NCBI GenBank assembly: GCA_913054205.1
Contig: CAJXJM010000198.1
Coordinates: forward strand, 1-5,422
Source: an uncultured Rhodospirillaceae bacterium
Lineage (GTDB): Bacteria; Pseudomonadota; Alphaproteobacteria; Rhodospirillales; UBA2165
Length of the DNA: 5,422 nt
Reading direction: 5' to 3'
Positions 1 through 5,422 of the stretch are shown here, piece after piece. Both the position numbers and the translations under genes were made by a program. The notes under the pieces were generated by a model that was not told the DNA's origin, did no database searches, and saw only the letters and a list, made by a program, of their open reading frames with translations. How positions within the stretch are numbered: position 1 is the stretch's first letter; the number at the start of each line of letters is the position of its first letter.

Positions 1-963
1 GATAATGCCATCGCCTTCGAAACGATCAACGACGCCGTTATATTTTCGGATGATCGGCACCATGCGAGATTGATAATCGACGATTAGATGTATTAGATCA
101 TCCGGCGATAAATCTTCAGCAAATGGGGTGAAACCGCGTAGATCCATCATTAGAATTGCCGCGTGGCGGTCGATACCCTGGCCCAACGAAACTTCTTTTT
201 CTGCCGCTGCCATTTGCTCGATCACAGCGGGGGCAAAAAATCTCGAAAGCGTTCTCGCGGTATCTCCTTCTGCGAGCGAGCGTTCCAGCAGGCCGCGCGC
301 TCTCGAGATCGCCAAAGCCAAAATGCCTGTCACCATGAGAATAGAAATAATTTTGTCGAGCTCGCCACCGCTTAGCACGCTGTTCGACGTCAAGTATTGC
401 ACATAGTCCCGGGTAATCATTGGATTTCCGGGCTCGGCGATAATAACGTAGAGGAACATCAAAACCCAGCCAATGGCGGAAACAATGCCCGCTAAAACGA
501 CGTACCGGGCTTCAAATCTGAGGGCGCGCAAGGCAATAAAGATAAATATATACAGCAGTGTCGGCGCTTTGAGATAAAACGATGGCGGTTGGGCATATTG
601 CAGATGAAAACTCCAAATTGTAATCATCAATAAGGCGATATCCGCAACCACAGAAAGGCTGATAAACCAGCCCGGCAATCGATGTTTATAAACGAGATAA
701 AGTCGGATTAACGTAAAGAATAAATACGTCGCCAGAATATAAGGCACCAGGCGAATATTGTCGCTGATGGAAAACGCTGATGGCGATACGGCATATAACG
801 TCGAAAAAATTGTTACGATCCCGAGCTGAATCCAGCCAATAAGCTTTTCGCTATCTTGTTGTTGTTGTTGAATATTGGCTCGTATGCGATCGGGAAGGTC
901 CTGGCGTCCCTGGTTTTCTGGATCGCCCAGAGGATCCGACCAAAAATCGGCAGCATAAAACAC
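1..963 (-). CDS. Six-TM membrane class III adenylate/guanylate cyclase (partial, C-terminus beyond left edge)
   Basis: The minus strand is open from a stop at 970-972 to the window edge and gives at least 321 residues counting from GTG at 963. Seen: a hydrophilic N-terminus with a five-glutamine run (residues 32-36). Six hydrophobic segments follow, at about 42-60, 70-92, 99-121, 130-150, 154-176 and 203-220. A linker then leads to a class III cyclase catalytic domain. The first metal-binding aspartate lies in MMDLRGFTPF (Asp274) and the second in FEGDGI (Asp318), with the usual spacing of about 44 residues. The substrate-specifying residues and the C-terminal half lie outside the window, so ATP versus GTP cannot be decided. 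By family it makes a cyclic nucleotide at the inner membrane, with the membrane region as a sensor. The start is doubtful: GTG 963 has no well-placed Shine-Dalgarno, and the best site (GAGG, six-base gap, ATG 956) is one frame off. It lies downstream of, and in the same direction as, the response regulator. Confidence 0.88.
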   Translation of the reverse strand, partial: MFYAADFWSDPLGDPENQGRQDLPDRIRANIQQQQQDSEKLIGWIQLGIVTIFSTLYAVSPSAFSISDNIRLVPYILATYLFFTLIRLYLVYKHRLPGWFISLSVVADIALLMITIWSFHLQYAQPPSFYLKAPTLLYIFIFIALRALRFEARYVVLAGIVSAIGWVLMFLYVIIAEPGNPMITRDYVQYLTSNSVLSGGELDKIISILMVTGILALAISRARGLLERSLAEGDTARTLSRFFAPAVIEQMAAAEKEVSLGQGIDRHAAILMMDLRGFTPFAEDLSPDDLIHLIVDYQSRMVPIIRKYNGVVDRFEGDGII

Positions 964-1014
964 CTCATGTTATTCGGATCCCCAGGGATAATTCTGGAAG
1001 AACCATTGAATTGG

Positions 1015-1048
1015 GACTTTATATATAGCGACGCCACTTGATCAAGTT
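1015..1048 (-). promoter_or_regulatory. Candidate promoter of the cyclase gene with 12-base palindrome at the -35
   Basis: On the minus strand TTGATC (1045-1040) is followed after 16 bases by TATAAA (1023-1018), a fair sigma-70-like pair. It lies about 45 bases upstream of the cyclase start region. The -35 is embedded in a perfect 12-base palindrome, ACTTGATCAAGT (1036-1047), which could be an operator. The spacing and palindrome are read directly; promoter and operator function are inferred. Confidence 0.4.
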
Positions 1049-1092
1049 AAGACCAAGCGGCGGATACCTATGCCAAATTCGAAATAACACTC

Positions 1093-1140
1093 GAATTATG
1101 GCCCGAATTATGGCCCAAATTATGGCCCAAATTATGGAAC
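1093..1140. repeat. Four tandem copies of a 12-base unit overlapping the regulator's stop codon
   Basis: On the plus strand four units sit head to tail: GAATTATGGCCC at 1093 and 1105, AAATTATGGCCC at 1117, and the slightly diverged AAATTATGGAAC at 1129. The last one includes the final Val-Pro codons and the TAA (1134-1132) of the response regulator. The unit is four codons long, so each downstream copy repeats an in-frame TAA on the minus strand and the gene is followed by three further in-frame stops. This looks like slippage or duplication of the gene's 3' end. Confidence 0.9.
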
Positions 1141-1821
1141 GAGGCGGTAGCCGTTTGGTTCCGTCACTAATAACACGGCATTAGAAGGGTCGCGCTCGAT
1201 CTTCTGGCGCAATCGATAGACGTGGGTTTCCAAGGTGTGGGTCGTCACACCGGCATTGTAGCCCCACACTTCGCCGAGCAGAACATCACGGCCGACAACC
1301 CGCTCTCCCGCCAAATATAAAAATTTGATGATCGCGGTTTCTTTGTCTGTAAGCCGCACTTTTTTATCATTTTCGGTATCCAGCATTAGCTTCGCCGCCG
1401 GGCGAAAGCTATACGGGCCGATTTGGAAAACGGCATATTCGCTTTGTTCGTGCTCGCGCACATGTGCCCGCAACCTGGCCATTAAAACGCCGATCCGGAA
1501 CGGTTTTGTAACGTAATCGTTAGCGCCAGCATCAAGGCCCAAAATTGTATCGGCGTCGGTATCCGCGCCTGTCAGCATAATAATTGGCGATTTTACACCG
1601 TTACGCCTCATAACACGGCAAACTTCGCGGCCATCCATATCGGGCAATCCAACATCCAACAGGATCATGTCGTAGTACTGATTTTTTGCCGTTTCTATGG
1701 CAATCGCGCCACTATCAACGCCGTCGGTCACAAATTCTTCGTGAATTTCAAGCTGTTCAGCCAGCATTTGGCGTAGATCTTCGTCGTCATCAACTACGAG
1801 AACTCTTCTTCCTGCGGTCAT
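1132..1821 (-). CDS. OmpR/PhoB-family two-component response regulator
   Basis: Complete 229-residue protein of normal family length. The N-terminal receiver domain (about 5-120) has the acidic pocket Asp11-Asp12-Asp13, the phosphoacceptor Asp56 (ILLDVGLPDMDG), the switch Thr84 (IIMLTG) and Lys106 (VTKPF). The C-terminal winged-helix DNA-binding domain (about 130-229) shows LTDKETAIIKFL, the recognition-helix region TLETHVYRLRQKIE and the terminal wing motif EPNGYRLVP. By family it is phosphorylated by a sensor histidine kinase and then regulates target promoters in the cytoplasm. No kinase is adjacent in the window. ATG 1821 fits the conserved length, with a GGGA element about eight bases upstream. 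The cyclase follows downstream after 168 bases, probably with its own promoter; a functional link is inferred from position only. The partner kinase and regulon are unknown, so no gene symbol is given. Confidence 0.95.
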   Translation of the reverse strand: MTAGRRVLVVDDDEDLRQMLAEQLEIHEEFVTDGVDSGAIAIETAKNQYYDMILLDVGLPDMDGREVCRVMRRNGVKSPIIMLTGADTDADTILGLDAGANDYVTKPFRIGVLMARLRAHVREHEQSEYAVFQIGPYSFRPAAKLMLDTENDKKVRLTDKETAIIKFLYLAGERVVGRDVLLGEVWGYNAGVTTHTLETHVYRLRQKIERDPSNAVLLVTEPNGYRLVP

Positions 1822-1837
1822 GCTTTAAGTCCCATTC

Positions 1838-1843
1838 ATTATA
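1838..1843 (-). promoter_or_regulatory. Possible -10 box upstream of the response regulator
   Basis: A perfect TATAAT on the minus strand lies 16 bases before the regulator's ATG. There is no good -35 at 16-18 bases, and transcription starting from it would give a leader of only about ten bases, leaving part of the ribosome site outside. It may be chance in AT-rich DNA. Confidence 0.25.
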
Positions 1844-2060
1844 AAATTCATTAAAAACCATCATTTTCAGCCACATTCTAGGTTAAATCAAACCAGCATC
1901 ACTTCATTTAGGGTCATCATAAAGCGATGAGTGCCTAAGTTTCAACAAATACACGTTTTGCTGGGTAAAAATTACCGGTGGGAATGCTCAAATTTAAAAC
2001 CACCCAAATCAGACCAGAAAAAGACATTGAAAACATTACATATTATCTAAATATATTCTG
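1844..2060. other. AT-rich intergenic region without a recognisable gene
   Basis: No translated frame here resembles a protein family I know. The stretch is AT-rich and probably carries the upstream control region of the response regulator. Around 2061 the composition changes sharply to GC-rich, where the IS21-like remnant seems to begin. Confidence 0.6.
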
Positions 2061-2289
2061 GCTGAGACGGGCGGTGACAAACTAGTCCACGGAAGCGGCG
2101 GGATTTTCCCAGCTGCGGGCGGATAAAAACTCTGCCGCTTTTAACCTTCGATCCTTACCTGGGATGGAAGGTAGGAGGATGTATACCGTGGATTTATATC
2201 GCCGTGTTCGTCTGGCGTGTCATCATGAGAACCTGAGCACACGCGAACCAGAGACACAAAATAACCGCGTGGCGATGTCCGTGGTGTAA
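2061..2289 (+). mobile_element. Remnant of the left end of an IS21-family insertion sequence
   Basis: At about 2061 an AT-rich stretch gives way to a GC-richer segment that leads into an IstA-like reading frame (2179-2289). The segment before the frame has short inverted matches (AAGCGGC at 2093-2099 and GCCGCTT at 2134-2140), of the sort found in the repeat-rich ends of IS21 elements. The exact terminus is not visible: no opposite end, IstB gene or target duplication was found, so the outer boundary is an estimate. It is a truncated, inactive remnant if the assignment is right. Confidence 0.45.
2179..2289 (+). pseudogene. istA: IS21-family transposase IstA, N-terminal fragment
   Basis: The frame from ATG 2179 begins MYTVDLYRRVRLAC and continues HHENLSTRE. 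This is the typical start of IS21-type IstA, whose N-terminal helix-turn-helix normally reads on as REAAR.FG....TV.KML. Here similarity stops after Glu23 (base 2247), and the frame ends at TAA 2287-2289 after 36 residues, against about 400-500 in intact IstA. The helix-turn-helix is therefore cut in half and all catalytic residues are missing. AGGAGG (2173-2178) abuts the ATG; an in-frame ATG at 2164 is an alternative start. IstA normally acts with the ATPase IstB, which is absent. The assignment rests on recalled family similarity of about 23 residues. Confidence 0.55.
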
Positions 2290-2331
2290 CGACGTCGGCG
2301 AAGATGGAAAGAGCGGTTAAATTAGAGAAGT

Positions 2332-2389
2332 AATGTCCGCTTTTGGCTAAAAGCGGACTCTTTAACACTATGCGATTGATGTCCGCTTT
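2332..2389 (+). repeat. Left arm of the 58-base inverted repeat
   Basis: It contains a perfect hairpin, GTCCGCTTTT (2335-2344), loop GGCT, AAAAGCGGAC (2349-2358), followed by a second GATGTCCGCTTT (2378-2389). In RNA or single-stranded DNA it could fold on itself or pair with the right arm. The recombinase similarity begins immediately after its inner edge. Confidence 0.85.
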
Positions 2390-2584
2390 GCTGATAAACA
2401 TTCACTAACATCGCTCAGGCATTCATACGCAACGTTTAGGCTCACTACCAGACGCGGTGAGCGCATCTCTATGAGAGGACTAGCTATTCAGATGGGTACG
2501 AGCGAGAGGATGATACAAGAACACTACGGGCATGATCAAATACATGACTATGAGCGCGAACTCGCAGGTGGTGAAGAGAGTTAG
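2366..2584 (+). pseudogene. Tyrosine recombinase (phage-type integrase), C-terminal fragment
   Basis: The frame after the TAA at 2363-2365 runs 72 residues to TAG 2582-2584. From residue 9 it reads ADKHSLTSLRHSYATFRL, then LAIQMGTSERMIQEHYGH. This is the C-terminal catalytic core of tyrosine recombinases: the box II arginine in SLRHSYATF, the QMGTS segment, and the nucleophilic tyrosine (residue 54, codon 2525-2527) in EHYGH. The N-terminal SAM-like domain, the first catalytic arginine and the lysine strand are missing, so it cannot act as a recombinase. No start or ribosome site is convincing; ATG 2370 is in another frame. The first eight residues come from the inverted-repeat arm, which suggests that the arm joined an already truncated gene or replaced its 5' part. 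The natural-looking stop and the lack of internal stops suggest a fairly recent truncation. Confidence 0.8.
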
Positions 2585-2614
2585 GGAGTGAACGGTGAGT
2601 CTGCTTTACCCCCG

Positions 2615-2672
2615 AAAGCGGACATCAAAACCATAGGTCAAAAGAGTCCGCTAATAGCCATAAGCGGACATT
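2615..2672 (-). repeat. Right arm of the 58-base inverted repeat
   Basis: It starts with AAAGCGGACATC (2615-2626), the exact complement of 2378-2389, and ends with AAGCGGACATT. The internal hairpin here is weaker than in the left arm: GTCCGCT (2646-2652) pairs with AGCGGAC (2663-2669) with an inner mismatch. Confidence 0.85.
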
Positions 2673-2682
2673 GGGTGAATAG

Positions 2683-2708
2683 AATTCTTGGTGCGGAAAC
2701 CAAGAATT
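2683..2708. terminator. Stem-loop downstream of the TPR-glycosyltransferase gene
   Basis: AATTCTTGGT (2683-2692) and ACCAAGAATT (2699-2708) form a perfect ten-base stem with a six-base loop. It lies 65-90 bases past the minus-strand gene end. The stem is AT-rich and has no clear U-run on the minus strand, so intrinsic termination is only possible, not shown. Confidence 0.35.
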
Positions 2709-2773
2709 TAACAATACTCTCATCAGCTCAATTAGTAACCAATATTAGGGATATCTAACAGAAGTCTTTTAGT

Positions 2774-4504
2774 CTATCTACGGTAGTCGTCTAGGGCGCG
2801 TGTAATTTCACTAATCAGGCTGTTCCAGTCGCCGGGTTTAGGTTGACGAAAGAGCCTCATGCTCGGATACCATGGGCTGTCGGACCGATTGAGCTGCCAC
2901 CGCCAATCTGGTGAAAATGCCAACATAACCCAGGTCGGAATATTCATCGCCCCGGCCAAATGAACAATATAAGTATCGATAGATATTATTAAATCAAGCT
3001 GACTGATAATCGCTGCGGTATGGGTGAAATCGCCAAGGTCGTTACCCAAATTGATCACATTGTCGGCTTTTTCATAACGTTTGATCGCTTTTCCATCTTC
3101 GCCATATTGAAGGCCGTAAAAAACGCAATTATCCAGCTTAAAAATACGCGCCAGTTTTTTTAAGTCACAGACCTTGCGCCGATATGTATCGCCATGATCA
3201 CTGGCCCAGGTTAGGCCTATTTTAAGCATTCCAGGATCTTCAATGGGGAGCTTGAGGTGTTCGCTCAAACAGTTGCTAAGATAGGGTATGTTATTGGGAA
3301 TTTTATCCTCAGATTTGGTGAAGTGTTGAGCAAGGCTCATCAGAGGTATATAATAGTCTATATAAGGAGGCGTATCACCCCAATCATCGATTTCATCCGG
3401 GCCAAAATTTGTACCAAACAAGCCAATAAGCTTTTCCGGACAATCAAAAAGCACGCGAGCATTTAGGTGATCGGGATCAGACTGAATAGCCGATTTTAAG
3501 ATTGGCAGATAGCGCGAAAACTGGATGATATCACCAAACCCTTGTTCCCAATGCACCAATAGTGTCTTGTTTTGGAGCGAATCTCCCTGCCATTCGGGTG
3601 CATCATAATTGCGTTTTGGCCAAAATGCAGATCGTCTTTCCCGCCAAGCATAGTCTCGCCATCCAGCCTCGAATTTATTCTGAGCCAATAAGATCATGCC
3701 GCGGGTATAATGTGCTTGGACATGATCGGGCTGGCGTTGGAGGACGTTGTCCGATGCTTTAATTGCACCGCCTAAATCATTTTTTCGCAATAAAGCGTTT
3801 GCCTGTGCATTATAGATTTCAGGATAGTCTGGCCACCTTGCAATCGCATCGTCACAAATTTTTAGAGCCGCGGCAATTCGGTCAGATTCAGCTAAGGCAG
3901 TGGCAAGATTGTTGTAGTAATGGTGGTGATCCGGATTAATTTTAATCGCCCGTTGGTAAGATTTTGTGGCCTCCTCAAAGCGACCCATTTTTTGAAGGTT
4001 CGTCCCCAAATTGTTATGAGCTTGTGGGTTTTGTGGATCTAGTTTAACCGCCTTTTGGTTGAGTTTAAGGGCGGCGTCATACTTGCCATCTTCGAGTAGC
4101 AAAATAGCCAGATTAAAGATCGGCTCGACAGATTTTGGCGACAGTTGACAGGCTTTTTCATAGGCCAATCGGGCCTCCTGACGCCGTCCTAACGCCTTTA
4201 AAGTGATCCCTCTGTGACCATGAAAATCAGTCTTGTCGTTTTTTAGGGAGATGGCCTTATCGATAAGGCTTAGTCCGAGTTGCCAATCACCCTTTTGATG
4301 AGCCAAAATTCCAAGAACATCATGAGCATCAGCATCAAACGGATTACTTTCAAGAACCTGTTGGCATAGTTTCTCTGCTGTGGCCGGATCATTTTCTTGC
4401 AAACGCAGAATCGCAAACTCTACTTGGGGATCAATGGCCTGTTTAGCAATTCTACCAATGCTGTGATGCGGTTCTGCCGGTGAGTTAGGAGTAGATCGTT
4501 TCAT
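2774..4504 (-). CDS. TPR protein with C-terminal GT9-like glycosyltransferase domain
   Basis: Complete protein of 576 residues from ATG 4504; a TTG six bases earlier is an alternative. The ribosome site is weak for both, with GGTAA 10-14 bases before the ATG. Residues about 26-280 form seven or eight tetratricopeptide repeats, recognisable as blocks like AHNNLGTNLQKMGRFEEATK and YQRAIKINPD. Residues about 300-570 resemble the heptosyltransferase-like (GT-B) domain seen in many TPR proteins. They include HWEQGFGDIIQFSRYLP, KIGLTWASDHGDTYRR, LIISIDTYIVHLAGAMNIPT and the signature PDWRWQLNRSDSPWYPSMR. There is no signal peptide or membrane segment, so it should be cytoplasmic. The likely role is sugar transfer to a protein or polysaccharide, with the TPRs binding the target; Caulobacter FlmG, which glycosylates flagellin, has this general architecture. 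The actual substrate is unknown. It diverges from the hypothetical gene at 4691 and has no operon partner in the window. Confidence 0.88.
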   Translation of the reverse strand: MKRSTPNSPAEPHHSIGRIAKQAIDPQVEFAILRLQENDPATAEKLCQQVLESNPFDADAHDVLGILAHQKGDWQLGLSLIDKAISLKNDKTDFHGHRGITLKALGRRQEARLAYEKACQLSPKSVEPIFNLAILLLEDGKYDAALKLNQKAVKLDPQNPQAHNNLGTNLQKMGRFEEATKSYQRAIKINPDHHHYYNNLATALAESDRIAAALKICDDAIARWPDYPEIYNAQANALLRKNDLGGAIKASDNVLQRQPDHVQAHYTRGMILLAQNKFEAGWRDYAWRERRSAFWPKRNYDAPEWQGDSLQNKTLLVHWEQGFGDIIQFSRYLPILKSAIQSDPDHLNARVLFDCPEKLIGLFGTNFGPDEIDDWGDTPPYIDYYIPLMSLAQHFTKSEDKIPNNIPYLSNCLSEHLKLPIEDPGMLKIGLTWASDHGDTYRRKVCDLKKLARIFKLDNCVFYGLQYGEDGKAIKRYEKADNVINLGNDLGDFTHTAAIISQLDLIISIDTYIVHLAGAMNIPTWVMLAFSPDWRWQLNRSDSPWYPSMRLFRQPKPGDWNSLISEITRALDDYRR

Positions 4505-4510
4505 AAACAA

Positions 4511-4690
4511 AGGTTACCGCTTAATTCCAGAAATGCCAGACTTTTTGACTGGACGCATGGTCTAAATATAAAGATGGTCACATTCACATTTGCTTTTGGA
4601 TTAACTTAATAATAGAAACTATTTAAGACGATAGATTTGGTGGCAATGTTTTTGTGATACTATTAATAATAGGCATCGGTCGAGGGTCGC
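4511..4690. promoter_or_regulatory. Divergent AT-rich intergenic region
   Basis: This 180-base gap separates two divergent genes and must hold promoters for both, or for one. No confident -35/-10 pair stands out. Just before the plus-strand gene is a small inverted repeat, CTATTA-A-TAATAG (4660-4672), close to where a -10 or operator would fall. Function is inferred from position. Confidence 0.4.
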
Positions 4691-5422
4691 ATGACAGCTT
4701 CAAAAAGAGAGAATTCGCTAACAAAAATTCTCGGTTTAGATATAACCATCGATATAGTTGATATCGGCGCCAGTCCCAGCGGCGGAAATGGCGTTATTGG
4801 AGCCTCAAAAGCCCAACAACAGAACTCTATTGCCTTCAATAAAGACAATAAAACAGACGATATTACAGGAAAAAGTGAGGAATTTCAGGCCTTTGGTGAT
4901 GACGGCCTGACGTTTTGGGATTTTCTCGATATCATCAATCCGCTCCAACATATACCGGTCATTTCGACATTGTATCGATCAATTACCGGCGATGAAATCG
5001 ATCCTGCCGCAAAAATTGCCGGAGGAACGCTTTATGGCGGCCCGATTGGTGCAATTGCATCACTAATTGATGTCGCTGTCGAACACGGAACGGGTAAAGA
5101 TATCGGCGAACATGCGCTCGCGATGGTTCGAGACGAGCCAGCGGCAATCGAAACAGCCGCCAATTCGGCCTCTAAAACAAGAGCGGCAAGCGCGTCAAAC
5201 CCTTATCTCGCAAGGGCTACAGCCAGCACCGCACCCATCCAAACGTCCTCTTTTGCGCCCTCCAATTTAATGTCCAACTCTGTTTTGGCTCAGGAATTTG
5301 GCGCCGAGGCGAAAACAACTCCCAAAATGGCTCAAAGGGTCGGCAATCATGCTGGCATGTCTGGCGGCTGGCATTCCGATCGCGCGGAAATCCTATGCAG
5401 ATCAAATAGCCGCCTATATGCC
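4691..5422 (+). CDS. Conserved hypothetical protein (partial, C-terminus beyond right edge)
   Basis: The frame from ATG 4691 is open for 244 residues to the window edge. A ribosome site GAGGG (4682-4686) lies four bases before the ATG. I do not know its function. A hydrophilic, low-complexity N-terminus (1-74) is followed by the best-looking block (75-141). It reads FWDFLDIINPLQHIPVISTL, then YRSITGDEIDPAAKIAGG, then a Gly-rich hydrophobic stretch TLYGGPIGAIASLIDVAV. This block resembles hypothetical proteins I associate with Rhodospirillales-type alphaproteobacteria. The remainder (150-210) is rich in Ala, Ser and Thr and looks disordered. There is no signal peptide and no clear full membrane span, although 110-130 could insert or act as a glycine-rich hairpin. 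From about residue 211 the frame loses protein-like character while the frame one base ahead gains it, so a frameshift is possible. Confidence 0.75.
   Translation, partial: MTASKRENSLTKILGLDITIDIVDIGASPSGGNGVIGASKAQQQNSIAFNKDNKTDDITGKSEEFQAFGDDGLTFWDFLDIINPLQHIPVISTLYRSITGDEIDPAAKIAGGTLYGGPIGAIASLIDVAVEHGTGKDIGEHALAMVRDEPAAIETAANSASKTRAASASNPYLARATASTAPIQTSSFAPSNLMSNSVLAQEFGAEAKTTPKMAQRVGNHAGMSGGWHSDRAEILCRSNSRLYA

Larger units (their letters stand above)
2332..2672. mobile_element. 341-base element with 58-base imperfect terminal inverted repeats
   Basis: Bases 2332-2389 match the reverse complement of 2615-2672 at 48 of 58 positions. The outer 32 bases match at 29 of 32 (2332-2363 against 2641-2672), and the inner 14 bases (2376-2389 against 2615-2628) match perfectly. 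Each arm starts AATGTCCGCTT and contains its own smaller hairpin. The 225-base interior carries the C-terminal end of a tyrosine recombinase and nothing else recognisable. No target-site duplication is visible. It could be a MITE-like or otherwise decayed element, or a chromosomal repeat family that flanks recombinase genes. The inverted repeat is certain; mobility is inferred. Confidence 0.6.

Noticed and set aside
856..870. Phase-variable repeat (five CAA codons in the cyclase)
   Set aside because: A change in copy number of a three-base unit would alter only the glutamine count and not the frame, and five copies is short.
813..1037. 74-residue minus-strand frame overlapping the cyclase N-terminus
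   Set aside because: It overlaps the cyclase in another frame and does not look like a protein. Only its internal ATG/ribosome site is of interest, and that is discussed as a frameshift question.
1036..1047. FNR/CRP-type binding site
   Set aside because: The half-sites TTGAT and ATCAA overlap instead of being separated by four bases, so it does not fit the FNR consensus; it is kept only as an unassigned palindrome.
1984..2085. 33-residue plus-strand open frame before the IS21-like remnant
   Set aside because: It is very short, has no properly spaced ribosome site, and crosses the composition boundary into the IS remnant, so it is probably chance.
2141..2401. 86-residue open frame on the minus strand across the remnant region
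   Set aside because: It runs antisense to the IstA and recombinase remnants and through the left inverted-repeat arm. Its sequence has no domain-like pattern, and repeat-derived frames of this kind are usually spurious.
2332..2672. CRISPR array
   Set aside because: The repeats are inverted, few and unevenly spaced, and one interval encodes a recombinase fragment; there are no direct repeats with spacers.
4663..4848. 61-residue minus-strand frame over the start of the hypothetical gene
   Set aside because: It is antisense to a well-formed longer frame with a good ribosome site, so it is a shadow.
5217..5405. 62-residue minus-strand frame at the right end
   Set aside because: It is antisense to the plus-strand gene, with no recognisable motif.

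Overview
The window looks like a moderately AT-rich alphaproteobacterial chromosome segment, probably close to Rhodospirillales. This is inferred from the type of membrane adenylate cyclase, the OmpR-type regulator, the TPR-glycosyltransferase and a conserved hypothetical protein. No rRNA or housekeeping marker is present to confirm it.

Layout. Positions 1-963 (minus) hold the 5' two thirds or so of a six-transmembrane class III adenylate/guanylate cyclase, which runs off the left edge. Positions 1132-1821 (minus) hold a complete OmpR/PhoB-type response regulator, upstream of and co-directional with the cyclase. The 168-base gap between them carries a tandem 12-base repeat that copies the regulator's stop codon, and a plausible promoter with a 12-base palindrome over its -35. 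Positions 1822-2773 hold no intact gene. They contain a scar of decayed mobile DNA: an IS21-type transposase (IstA) start, then a 341-base structure bounded by 58-base imperfect inverted repeats (48/58 identical) that encloses the C-terminal end of a tyrosine recombinase. Positions 2774-4504 (minus) encode a TPR protein with a C-terminal glycosyltransferase-like domain. After a 180-base AT-rich divergent gap, positions 4691-5422 (plus) hold the start of a conserved hypothetical protein that runs off the right edge and may carry a frameshift near its end.

How the parts relate. The regulator and cyclase could form one signalling module (phospho-relay output plus cyclic-nucleotide synthesis), but no histidine kinase is in the window. 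The TPR-glycosyltransferase belongs to a class that includes protein glycosyltransferases such as the flagellin-modifying FlmG of Caulobacter; its substrate cannot be read from this window. The mobile remnants appear to have inserted and decayed between two otherwise ordinary chromosomal blocks. I see no convincing new multi-gene system. The most unusual structure is the inverted-repeat-bounded recombinase remnant at 2332-2672.
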